NCBI GenBank assembly: GCA_027592325.1
Contig: JAQCKO010000010.1
Span: 1 to 38,997, forward strand
DNA length: 38,997 nt
Direction of reading: 5' to 3'
Origin: a bacterium
Lineage (GTDB): Bacteria > Patescibacteriota > Patescibacteriia > UBA9934
The stretch's first letter is position 1; the number at the start of each line of letters is the position of its first letter. The notes beneath the pieces are model-generated. The model did no database searches. It saw nothing but the letters and a program-made list of their open reading frames with translations, and was not told the DNA's origin. Position numbers and translations under genes: made by a program. Below, one piece after another: positions 29,220 through 37,668 of this stretch.

Positions 29220-29400
29220 ATGAATCTGTGGCAAGATCATACGAAAAAACGGTCTCGTTGTCAATGCAGAACAAGTACATCAACACGATCCAGAACAGCC
29301 GCATATTACCGTCGCCATAATTCACGGGCGTCAAAAAGAGGGTCGCCGCAAATCTGAGCCGCCGCATGAGGTGAGCGATGCAATCCTACTTCCCTCCTAA
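29220..29400 (+). pseudogene. possible small reading frame interrupted at an A6 run
   Basis: ATG 29220 frame gives MNLWQDHTKK; the +1 frame after A6 gives NGLVVNAEQVHQHDPEQPHITVAIIHGRQKEGRRKSEPPHEVSDAILLPS*. Confidence 0.3.
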
Positions 29401-30114
29401 GTCTTTTTTGAGCATCTCGAGTGCCTGTTTCGCATGTTCACGCCCGCCGAGCCCAAACGAAAGTCCGCCCGCAAGCGCGACCATCGCGATGAATCCTGTG
29501 AAAAGCACTTGAATGAGCGATTCAGCAATACCTAATTGCACAAGCGCAGCCATAAAGCTAAATACAATCACTGCCCACTTAGCGAGCCCTGAAATAAATC
29601 CCACACTTCGTACTTTGGTTGCATCCATTGCTCCTTGAATGACATCATGAACGAAATTTGCAAGCACCATTCCAACAAGCAAGATTACAACAGAAATGAC
29701 AACATTCGGGATATAACTGACAACATCGTTCAAAAAGATCGTTACCTGCTCCCACTGCAAAATGTCAGCTGCTCCAATAAGAGCAAAAATGATAATGAAC
29801 CATTTAATCAACCAGCCAAAAAAGTGAGCGACATCGAGTTTAATAGACACCTTTTCAAAAAAATGAATGACCTCGATTTTTTCAAGCAACTCATTTACCT
29901 TGAGCGCCGTTATAATGCGAACAATCGCCGCCTGCAAAATCATACCGATTAATATTCCAAGTAGCAGAACAACAAAAGCCATCACAAGCTGCGGTAAAAA
30001 AAGTGTGATATCTGCCCAAAGCTCTACGAATGCTGAGCGGAGCGTTTCAATGGATTGATCAATGGTTGTATCATTCATAAATTGGGTATTAGGTTTAGGT
30101 GCTTGGGATGACAA
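29386..30114 (-). CDS. CmpX/TM_helix-type mechanosensitive-channel-related membrane protein
   Basis: Repeated amphipathic TM units (VVLLLGILIGMILQAAIVRIITALKVNELLEKI; VVILLVGMVLANFVHDVIQ); no MscS beta domain seen. Confidence 0.8.
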   Translation of the reverse strand: MSSQAPKPNTQFMNDTTIDQSIETLRSAFVELWADITLFLPQLVMAFVVLLLGILIGMILQAAIVRIITALKVNELLEKIEVIHFFEKVSIKLDVAHFFGWLIKWFIIIFALIGAADILQWEQVTIFLNDVVSYIPNVVISVVILLVGMVLANFVHDVIQGAMDATKVRSVGFISGLAKWAVIVFSFMAALVQLGIAESLIQVLFTGFIAMVALAGGLSFGLGGREHAKQALEMLKKDLGGK

Positions 30115-30135
30115 GTCATCGATTCTTTCAATTGT

Positions 30136-30546
30136 TTACCGCTTACGCCCCAGCGCATCCTTTTTTGATGCTGTTACCTTTGGGGCGCTTGAATACGCCG
30201 GCAAAATAATCGTTCCTGTATATACTACCGCCAATCTGTCTAATTGGTCGATAGCATGTTGATCCGAAAGCTCCAGTGGCTTTTCGAGCGTATAAATTTT
30301 CATCTCTAGGAAGGTTCGCCAAGTATTCGCGATTGTGAGCACGCTTCTCAGTGCCGTGGGCGACCCTGGACCTGTCACAAGATACAATGCGTCAACAGCA
30401 TGCTTTGATACACCTACCTGAGACACGTAGGCATCAATAGCGCCGAGCCATGTTTCAGGTGCGCCTTTGTGAACATGGAGAGTTTGTGTCTCTACATTCG
30501 CCAAAATAAGCTGCTGAATGTCCTGCCCGTTTATATACAATTTCAC
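30136..30546 (-). CDS. TsaB-like protein (t6A synthesis), truncated
   Basis: ALYLVTGPGSPTALRSVLTIANTW resembles the TsaB GPGSFTGLR motif; ATGA overlap with the upstream gene. Confidence 0.65.
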   Translation of the reverse strand: MKLYINGQDIQQLILANVETQTLHVHKGAPETWLGAIDAYVSQVGVSKHAVDALYLVTGPGSPTALRSVLTIANTWRTFLEMKIYTLEKPLELSDQHAIDQLDRLAVVYTGTIILPAYSSAPKVTASKKDALGRKR

Positions 30547-31217
30547 AGACGTTGATCGAGTTCGTTATGAAGAACAATTTTTTCTGCACCTAATAGCTCA
30601 CCTAAAAATCGATCTTGAACCTCCGTTCGATAGCGATACTCCTCGCGTGGCATGAAGGTGTAATTCACCTCACGGCCAATATCTTTTTCAAATCCTTCCA
30701 TGATTTCTGCCAACAATTCAGTATTGATTTCACCCACCACCAACAAATCAGACGGCAAATTTTTCTTATCCACAAATCGACCTGTAAGGAACACAAGATC
30801 AATTTTTCCAACACCGGTGAGTTTTTCTAACAACGTACGATTCATGAGCACCGTTGCCTTTTTCATAATACTGCGCAATTCGACAAAAAACAGAAAATGC
30901 TTATTTGCGCGATAGTATTTCTTCGCGGCCCCTTTTTTATCGGGCTTTTCCCCTTTAACAATCGCTCCATCTACTTCATCGATAATCCCAATATCAATGA
31001 GATTTTTTAACTCACGTCGCACCGAGTTCAATTGTGCATCTATGCGGCGAGTGACCTCGCGAACATAGAATGCACGGTCTGGAGACTCCAAAAAGAGACT
31101 CAATAACCGACTTCGAGTTTTTGACCCAAAAAGCTGCTCAATACGGAAATCGGGGGCATTTGGCCGTAAATCCGTGATTTGCGTTGTTACTTCTGGTAAA
31201 GTGGCTTGTACTTGCAT
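30543..31217 (-). CDS. winged-helix transcriptional regulator
   Basis: LFGSKTRSRLLSLFLESPDRAFYVREVTRRIDAQLNSVRRELKNLIDIGII. Confidence 0.75.
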   Translation of the reverse strand: MQVQATLPEVTTQITDLRPNAPDFRIEQLFGSKTRSRLLSLFLESPDRAFYVREVTRRIDAQLNSVRRELKNLIDIGIIDEVDGAIVKGEKPDKKGAAKKYYRANKHFLFFVELRSIMKKATVLMNRTLLEKLTGVGKIDLVFLTGRFVDKKNLPSDLLVVGEINTELLAEIMEGFEKDIGREVNYTFMPREEYRYRTEVQDRFLGELLGAEKIVLHNELDQRL

Positions 31218-31261
31218 AGAATAATCGCTAACCCCTGAGTTATCATTACATTTAGTGTAGA

Positions 31262-33424
31262 ATGACCGTGCGAATTCGTAAAGAGATGATGAAGAATTCG
31301 GAACTATTTTTTAAGGCATCAAGCACCAGTCCCCCAGGTGAGAATAGGCTCACAAGGGCAATTCTGCTTCAAAGTCGCAGCCACCCGGTGCGTGTTTTTG
31401 GCGTGATGCGCTTTCTTGGAAAAGCCACGAAAGGAAAGGCAGCCGTAGTAAAAGCTATTGAAGATGCTCTTCAGCAATTTTTTGACGATTTACTTCTTGA
31501 GGGGAATCGTATGAGAAAGTTCGAGCATATGCTCGGTGAGCTGAATAAACAGATACAGGACATAGCGAGCACGCAGACATTACCCTCCGCTGATACTGAT
31601 ATGGTCATTGGATTTTCTGACGAAGGACAAGTCTTTGCCACCGGAACAGGGAGATTGCAAGCGCTCTTTATGCACAAAACAGCCGCGGAGCGATATACGC
31701 TCTATGAACTTGGCCAGCAATTTCCTGAACTCCCTGAGTGGACAAAATGTTTCTCCGTGATTTTAGATGGAGAGTGGCATGCAAGCGATATTTTTTATAT
31801 TGCTCCACGTATTCCTATTCGATATCTATCAAATGAGAGTCTCCAAGAAACCCTTGTGACATTACAGCCAGCTGGTGCGCTTAAGCGGATTGAGCAATTT
31901 CTTCCGGCAACAATGGATTTCGGATCAATTTGTCTAAAAGCATTACAGCCGACAGCCATCCATAGTCCAAAAAAATTGAATCCCATTGCCTCGATTAAGG
32001 AATTAGCGGGAACAAAAGAAACCACTGCTGGACTTCTTGGCGAAACCTCATTACGGCCAAGTGTACTTTACACAGCATTGCTCGAGATGCTCAAAAAGCC
32101 AGGCACAAGTGGCCCAAGCGCTATTTTACGCCGCGGCGTATTTCTTGCAACAAAAGGGATTGGCTTTTTCATTTCAATCCTGTTTGAAACCATAAAAGTG
32201 CTCGTAGGAGTTGCAGAGTCAATGGGAAAATGGGCCTTCCGCCAATACACCAAACGTCACTCACATAAAGCTCGTATTGATAAAACGAAAGCCCGCATAC
32301 AAGATACCGCACGTGCGATTCGCCACATGCCGGTATCGACCCGATACGCAATTGCAACATTTTTGATCTTGATTATTGCTGCAAGCTTCGGGTTTCGTAT
32401 GAAGGCAAACAATGCTGCCCGATTTGCTGAACGGGAACGTATTCAAACACAGCTCACCTTTGCACGTGAGCGTATGCAGTCCGCAGAAGCAAGTCTTATT
32501 TACGGAGACGATAACCAAGCAAATACACTCCTTACCGAGGCATTACTTGCGCTAGATGGTATATCGCCAGCCGATGAAAGTTTGCAGTCAGAGAAAAATG
32601 AGCTCGAGGGACGTTTACGCAATATTTCAAACAGCGCCAAAGGTATTACCACCATCGAGCTCGCAGCGATTGGGTCACTAGACGCAGCACATGGTCTCGT
32701 ACGTGCGATTGCAACACAAACAGGAACACCGTCCGTCATAACCGCCTCAGGCGCCGTGTATGCGCTAAATAGTCTTAATGATCGGTTTGAGCTGCAATAC
32801 GAATCAACGATTCCAAATGCGGTAAGTTTCCTTGAATCAACAAGCGATGTACTGATTATCGATGATACGCAACAGCTCTATATGCGCGTAAATGATACGA
32901 CCATCCCTATAACAAGTGGAACGAATCGTCTCCCAAGTGCTGATGGCATGGAGCTTTATGGAGATAATTTATACGTGCTGACCTCGGAGCAAGGGCAAAT
33001 TTATAAAATGCGACCTCAAGGTAATGGCTATGAAGCAGGGACACTTTGGATTACATCGAGTACCACAGAAACACGCGGCGCTGTCTCGCTTGCCATCGAT
33101 TCCGACATTTATGTTTTGATGCCGAATGAACTTCTGCGCTTCCGTTCTGGTCGTGAGCAAGGTTTTGAGACTGAAACGCTTGATCCGCCGCTTACAGCTG
33201 CGGTGCAGGTTTGGACGAATATTGATAGCAGCTATTTATATGTGCTCGAGCCTTCCGAGAAGCGTATTATCGTTTTCAATAAAGATGGGTCGATTGAGCG
33301 ACAATATGTAAGCGACGCTCTTGAAGGCGCGATTGGATTCAGCGTCAATGAATCCCGCGCACGCATGTACGTGACAACAGAAACCGATTTCTTCCAATTC
33401 ACGCCAGAGCATTTAGTGCCTTAG
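31262..33424 (+). CDS. 720-aa protein: PP2C-like cytoplasmic region, central TM, extracytoplasmic beta-propeller-like region
   Basis: VILDGEWHASDIFYIAPRIPIRYLSNESLQETLVTLQPAGALKRIEQFL resembles the C-terminal part of PP2C-type domains; TM YAIATFLILIIAASFGF; repeated beta-rich segments afterwards. Real start may be about ATG 31286-31289. Confidence 0.65.
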   Translation: MTVRIRKEMMKNSELFFKASSTSPPGENRLTRAILLQSRSHPVRVFGVMRFLGKATKGKAAVVKAIEDALQQFFDDLLLEGNRMRKFEHMLGELNKQIQDIASTQTLPSADTDMVIGFSDEGQVFATGTGRLQALFMHKTAAERYTLYELGQQFPELPEWTKCFSVILDGEWHASDIFYIAPRIPIRYLSNESLQETLVTLQPAGALKRIEQFLPATMDFGSICLKALQPTAIHSPKKLNPIASIKELAGTKETTAGLLGETSLRPSVLYTALLEMLKKPGTSGPSAILRRGVFLATKGIGFFISILFETIKVLVGVAESMGKWAFRQYTKRHSHKARIDKTKARIQDTARAIRHMPVSTRYAIATFLILIIAASFGFRMKANNAARFAERERIQTQLTFARERMQSAEASLIYGDDNQANTLLTEALLALDGISPADESLQSEKNELEGRLRNISNSAKGITTIELAAIGSLDAAHGLVRAIATQTGTPSVITASGAVYALNSLNDRFELQYESTIPNAVSFLESTSDVLIIDDTQQLYMRVNDTTIPITSGTNRLPSADGMELYGDNLYVLTSEQGQIYKMRPQGNGYEAGTLWITSSTTETRGAVSLAIDSDIYVLMPNELLRFRSGREQGFETETLDPPLTAAVQVWTNIDSSYLYVLEPSEKRIIVFNKDGSIERQYVSDALEGAIGFSVNESRARMYVTTETDFFQFTPEHLVP

Positions 33425-33665
33425 AGGTATCGGACAGCAAGTAGGTAGTGGCTTTTGGTATGTTATTGCGAGAAACGATTGGGTATACAGCGCCCACGAT
33501 GAAACGGTAACTTGCCGGTGCCTCGATTCGCCTCCGAAGCTCATCGAGCATCGGGGGCTTTCGTGTTTATAGGTAACTCGGTTACCGTTTCCAAATTTGG
33601 GGATAAATGCGAGCGCTAGCCAAAAAATACTCTATACTACATGCATAATTTGCTAACGTACTATT

Positions 33666-33887
33666 ATGAAGGGAGGGAATAATTCGCTACACATGCTCGC
33701 ATTTCTCCTCGTTATTGTCGGCGGACTTAACTGGGGTCTTTACGGTGCCTTCAATTTTAATCTCGTGGAAGCTATTTTTGGGGGCATGCCTTGGCTTGAA
33801 TCGTTCATTTATATTCTTGTTGGACTTGCAGCCATTTACAAGCTGCTCACTCATGGGAAGCACTGCAAGAGCTGTAAGATGGGATAA
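33666..33887 (+). CDS. DUF378 family small membrane protein
   Basis: LHMLAFLLVIVGGLNWGLYGAFNFNLVEAIFG...SFIYILVGLAAIYKLL. Confidence 0.92.
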   Translation: MKGGNNSLHMLAFLLVIVGGLNWGLYGAFNFNLVEAIFGGMPWLESFIYILVGLAAIYKLLTHGKHCKSCKMG

Positions 33888-33910
33888 CATCCCCAAAAAA
33901 CATCTTACAC

Positions 33911-33948
33911 AAATAAAAAAGAGGCTCTTGCGAGTCTCTTTTTTATTT
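33911..33948. terminator. Bidirectional terminator between the DUF378 gene and rplL
   Basis: AAATAAAAAAGAG-gctcttgcgagt-CTCTTTTTTATTT, perfect 13-bp arms. Confidence 0.9.
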
Positions 33949-33952
33949 GAAA

Positions 33953-34357
33953 CTATTTAATCGTTACTGACGCTCCAGCTTCTTCAAGCTGTTTCTTCAG
34001 CTCTTCAGCCTCTTCCTTTGAAGCACCTTCCTTTACCATGGTTGGAGCACCATCGACCATGTCTTTTGCTTCCTTAAGACCTTGTCCTGTAATGGCACGT
34101 ACAGCCTTGATCACATTGATCTTGCTGTCTCCTGCAGCAGTAAGTTCAACATCGAATGTTGACTTTTCTTCTTCTTCTGCACCTGCAGCACCTGGAGCAG
34201 CAGCCATCATCATTGCTGGAGCAGCTGCGCTCACGCCAAATTTATCTTCAAGTACTTTTACAAGTTCTGAAAGATCGATAACAGACATCTTTTCGATCTC
34301 TTCTACGAGGGCCTTGAACTTTTCAGGGACCTCAACAATCTTTGTTTCTTCTGACAT
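33953..34357 (-). CDS. rplL: 50S ribosomal protein L7/L12
   Basis: [23 protein letters not shown]...[33 protein letters not shown]. Confidence 0.98.
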   Translation of the reverse strand: MSEETKIVEVPEKFKALVEEIEKMSVIDLSELVKVLEDKFGVSAAAPAMMMAAAPGAAGAEEEEKSTFDVELTAAGDSKINVIKAVRAITGQGLKEAKDMVDGAPTMVKEGASKEEAEELKKQLEEAGASVTIK

Positions 34358-34415
34358 AGGATTGATTATGATTTATGGGTTTTGATTAGTGAACTCGGCT
34401 AATTGCTAACAGCTA

Positions 34416-34946
34416 TTAAGCCTCTTTTTGATCACGGATCGCGCCAAGCGCGGTAACAAGTCCACGCAAATTTCCTGCAAGAACGTTCACGAATCCAGAA
34501 ACTGGAGCGTTGATCGATCCAACTAGCTGTGCGTAGAGCTGCTCCTTCGATGGAAGAGCCGCGAGCTTATTCACTTCATCGGCACTGATTGCCTTTCCTT
34601 CGAGTACACCTGCAACGGCGGTAAGCACATCATTGTTTGCTGTACCGAACTCTTTTACAAGTTTTGCCGCAGATACTTCATCGTCCATTGAGAAGGCAGT
34701 AAGGATTGAGCCTTGAAGCACTTTTGCATCGAAATCTTCAATGCCAGCTTCCTTCGCAGCGATTGCAAGAAGGGTCTTCTTTGCAACCATCACCTCTACA
34801 CCTTGCTCTTTGGCCTTTTGACGAAGCTCGTCAGATTGAGGCATGGTCAGTCCCGATACTTGAGCAAATGCCGCTGCTTTCATTGAACCGAATTTCTCGG
34901 TCAGAGATGAAGCGATTTCTGCTTTTTGCGCTCGGGATTTTGCCAT
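34416..34946 (-). CDS. rplJ: 50S ribosomal protein L10
   Basis: MAKSRAQKAEIASSLTEKFGSMKAAAFAQVSGLTMPQSDELRQKAKEQGVEVMVAKKTLL; upstream of rplL. Confidence 0.95.
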   Translation of the reverse strand: MAKSRAQKAEIASSLTEKFGSMKAAAFAQVSGLTMPQSDELRQKAKEQGVEVMVAKKTLLAIAAKEAGIEDFDAKVLQGSILTAFSMDDEVSAAKLVKEFGTANNDVLTAVAGVLEGKAISADEVNKLAALPSKEQLYAQLVGSINAPVSGFVNVLAGNLRGLVTALGAIRDQKEA

Positions 34947-35156
34947 AAGCGTTTATTAATGAGTCACCAAAATGGCAACTTCTTTTTAAGTAAGGGTCGA
35001 TTTATAAATAAAACGACCTCCGGTCTAAAAACCGCAGGCGGATGCCAGCTTCCAGAACATTCTGGAGTGAACCTCGGCAAGACTTACCCCATGCGGGAAC
35101 TTGCGTTCTTCGGTTTCAGACGGTGGAAGAATATCACGAGAGGCTAAAAATGTCAA
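34947..35156 (-). promoter_or_regulatory. rplJ promoter and structured 5' leader (candidate L10 leader)
   Basis: Minus strand TTGACA-17-TATTCT (35156-35128), then about 175 nt with hairpins CCAGAA-tg-TTCTGG and CCGC-ct-GCGG. Confidence 0.65.
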
Positions 35157-35345
35157 GAAATCGTACAGGTTTCAGTTTTCAGGTGTCAGATAACGTGGCT
35201 GTTCTGTAACCTGTTACCTGTGAGCTGAAACCTGAATCCCCTTGCCCTCTCATGGTAATCATGGCACGCTTTATATGATCGCAATCCGGCGGTTACGTTA
35301 AAAATCAGGCCCTGGAGGCCAATGGCAAATTCTTAGGAGGAAGCC

Positions 35346-35564
35346 GTGCAGTTCATTCTCATCGAAACAAGATATAACCTATTACTACAGGCCGTCCGTC
35401 AGAACGGTGTTGTGCGAGGCACACTCGTTCTACTGAACGAAGATCAGATCTTCAGCAGCCGTACACGAACATTCATTCTTAATCACTCTCTCGGGTGGAC
35501 AACGAATGAAGACCTCGTGCGCATTCTGCTGCGGGCACATGCCCAATGCTCTGTAGCTATGTAA
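35346..35564 (+). CDS. hypothetical small protein (72 aa), GTG start
   Basis: AGGAGG at correct spacing before GTG; MQFILIETRYNLLLQAVRQNGVVRGTLVLLNEDQIF...; terminator follows. Confidence 0.6.
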   Translation: MQFILIETRYNLLLQAVRQNGVVRGTLVLLNEDQIFSSRTRTFILNHSLGWTTNEDLVRILLRAHAQCSVAM

Positions 35565-35573
35565 GCTCTCCGT

Positions 35574-35606
35574 CCCCCTCGGCCTCTGCCGGGGGTGTAC
35601 TCTTTT
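35574..35606 (+). terminator. Rho-independent terminator
   Basis: CCCCCTCGGC-ctct-GCCGGGGG followed by TGTACTCTTTT. Confidence 0.7.
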
Positions 35607-35641
35607 ATATCGTTAATTTATACAGAAGCCCTTCTCTGCCC

Positions 35642-35670
35642 TTGACATAAATATGAAAACACGCTAATCT
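35642..35670 (+). promoter_or_regulatory. Strong promoter without a downstream ORF
   Basis: TTGACA-17 nt-TAATCT. Confidence 0.7.
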
Positions 35671-35676
35671 TTCGTC

Positions 35677-35746
35677 GGGCAGGCAAGCCTACAAAAAAAA
35701 CCTCCCTCCCTCCCCCGCGTATGAGAATGCGCGGGGCCCTTTTTTT
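35677..35746 (+). ncRNA. candidate small RNA (about 70 nt) with CCTCC-rich tract and intrinsic terminator
   Basis: Promoter at 35642-35670; A8 + CCTCCCTCCCTCC at 35693-35713; hairpin CCCCGCGTAT-gaga-ATGCGCGGGG then CCCTTTTTTT. Confidence 0.5.
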
Positions 35747-35764
35747 ATTATAGACAGGTAAACG

Positions 35765-36277
35765 TCAAGCAATAGATCTAAACCACTCTGGCTGATGGTA
35801 GTCCGGTACTCTCCCTGGCACCTCGAACGCAGCCAGATAACGACGATTTTCGCTCGAACCATGAATAGCGTAAGCATTTCCTATCCATGGCGCTTTTGGT
35901 AGCCAAATGAGCGGCACGTTTGCTTTACCCATCCATCGATTACCCTCAATCTTTGCCTCATATTTTACAAATGGAATTGGGTCGCCACTGCGCTCGCGCA
36001 CCCCATCAAATTTCAGAAAGAGATAGTGCCCATGCGGACCAAATTCAAACTCAACATACTGTTCCCGCGCTTCTTGATTCGCCAAAAACAACTCCACTAC
36101 TTCAAACTCCCAAAGCCCGTCCATTGACCCTGCCTGTGCAGCAGGAGCCGGATCGTTGTGAAAAGGCGCGTCGATACGAATTTCAAGATTTATCTCGGTC
36201 AGATTCAGTTCGATCGAAACATGCTCGTCTTGCTCAATAGGCACACCGTCCCAGGTTTTGTGTATTTTGATGGTCAT
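35765..36277 (-). CDS. UPF0462 (C4orf33)-like, CBM9/DOMON-like protein
   Basis: TWDGVPI...APFHNDPAPA...LWEFEVVELFLAN..EQYVEFEFGPHGHYLFL...AIHGSSENRRYLAAFEVPG..PDYHQPEWFRS. Confidence 0.7.
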   Translation of the reverse strand: MTIKIHKTWDGVPIEQDEHVSIELNLTEINLEIRIDAPFHNDPAPAAQAGSMDGLWEFEVVELFLANQEAREQYVEFEFGPHGHYLFLKFDGVRERSGDPIPFVKYEAKIEGNRWMGKANVPLIWLPKAPWIGNAYAIHGSSENRRYLAAFEVPGRVPDYHQPEWFRSIA

Positions 36278-36960
36278 GAAAGAATTGTTCCCTTGAAGTC
36301 CTCCCCTTCAATAAGTCCACGGATATTCTCTAAGTCATCTCCATTTACAATCGCGACGGAAATCCCCTCTTCATCACAAAGCTTAGATGCAATAGGGTCA
36401 AATGGCGCCGACATTCCCGGATCCCATTCTTCACCCACCATTGTTCGATACTCTTCCCAGCTCATAACTTCTCGTTTTTCTGCATGAGGATTTTTCCGCG
36501 GATCGTCGGTATACACGTAATCAATATTTGATGCATTGATGACCATTCCCGTATCAAGATTTTTTGCCATCACGCTTGCTACATAATCAGTTGACCATCC
36601 TGGCTTCCATCCAGCCGCTATAAGTACATCGCCATCCCACTCCTCTGGTATATGATGCGGATTCTTAATCACAACCGAATGTGCAATGTCTCTCAAAATG
36701 GTTCGCACCAGATGTCCATTCAGGCGTGTTGAGTGAATCCCGAGCCAGTCTAAATCTTCCGGATGCAGCGAATCAACCACCTCACTCGCAGCAGAAATAT
36801 AGTGACGCGCTGTTTTTCCTCCTCCACAGACCAAAATCAATCGCTTCCCCGAATTCACAACTTGCTCAGAGAATAGTTTTAAAGCCGAAAGAAACTTCAC
36901 GCTTGGTCCCCCATTTGGCACAATCATTGATCCTCCGATAGATATTATCACTGTCTTCAT
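36274..36960 (-). CDS. pyrH: UMP kinase, short archaeal-like form (amino acid kinase family)
   Basis: IISIGGSMIVPNGG...LILVCGGGKTARHYI...IDYVYTDDPRKNPHAEK...; 228 aa. Confidence 0.8.
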   Translation of the reverse strand: MKTVIISIGGSMIVPNGGPSVKFLSALKLFSEQVVNSGKRLILVCGGGKTARHYISAASEVVDSLHPEDLDWLGIHSTRLNGHLVRTILRDIAHSVVIKNPHHIPEEWDGDVLIAAGWKPGWSTDYVASVMAKNLDTGMVINASNIDYVYTDDPRKNPHAEKREVMSWEEYRTMVGEEWDPGMSAPFDPIASKLCDEEGISVAIVNGDDLENIRGLIEGEDFKGTILS

Positions 36961-36975
36961 ACATTTCCTGTTTAT

Positions 36976-36998
36976 AAAAAAAGAAGGCTTTCGCCTTC
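36976..36998 (-). terminator. Terminator of the phage-holin-family gene
   Basis: Minus strand GAAGGC-gaaa-GCCTTC-TTTTTTT. Confidence 0.85.
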
Positions 36999-37001
36999 CC
37001 T

Positions 37002-37361
37002 CTACCTGTTTACATGGGGTTTCTGTTTTTTAAGCATGGCATTTGTGAGCACACTTGTTGCCCAGAGAATAATGGCTGCAGCGAGCGCCGGCACAAACCC
37101 ATCGACGGTAAATCCTTCTAGGAATGTGCTTGCAACCCAGAGAATGAGTGCGTTTATCGCAAGCACAGATAGTCCGAGCGTAAGAACAGTAATCGGCAGT
37201 GTTAACACGATTAGCAGCGGACGGACAATCGCATTCAAAAGCCCAACCACGAGGGCAACAATGAGGGCAAAGTAGAAGCTCTCCACAACGAAACCAGGAA
37301 TGATCTGCGTTATTGCGAGAAGCGCCGCGCTATTGATAATCCATCTTGCAAATATTCGCAT
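37002..37361 (-). CDS. phage holin family 4 / YvlD-like membrane protein
   Basis: IVALVVGLLNAIVRPLLIVLTLPITVLTLGLSVLAINALILWVAS. Confidence 0.85.
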   Translation of the reverse strand: MRIFARWIINSAALLAITQIIPGFVVESFYFALIVALVVGLLNAIVRPLLIVLTLPITVLTLGLSVLAINALILWVASTFLEGFTVDGFVPALAAAIILWATSVLTNAMLKKQKPHVNR

Positions 37362-37400
37362 AATTGACGTCAGGATAGCAACTCACACAATAGGCGTCAA

Positions 37401-37619
37401 CTATGATTCATCATCCGTAATCTGTTGAAACTCCGCCTTGAGCTCGGTAACTTTGTGCTCAACTTCCGCAAGCTTTTTTTTACAGATTTGCGCGAGTTTA
37501 AGACCGCGTTCGAATTTCTTAATGCCTTCATCAAGATCAACATCTTCACGTTCGAACCACTCCGTCAGCTCTTCAAGTTCTTGAAAGGCTGCAGAAAAAT
37601 TTGGGGATGTTTTTGGCAT
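37401..37619 (-). CDS. xseB: Exodeoxyribonuclease VII small subunit
   Basis: FQELEELTEWFEREDVDLDEGIKKFERGLKLAQICKKKLAEVEHKV; next to xseA. Confidence 0.93.
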   Translation of the reverse strand: MPKTSPNFSAAFQELEELTEWFEREDVDLDEGIKKFERGLKLAQICKKKLAEVEHKVTELKAEFQQITDDES

Positions 37620-37668
37620 AGGATATAAAGGAAGAATTTAGTGATTAGGATTGGATCTTTGATTTCCA

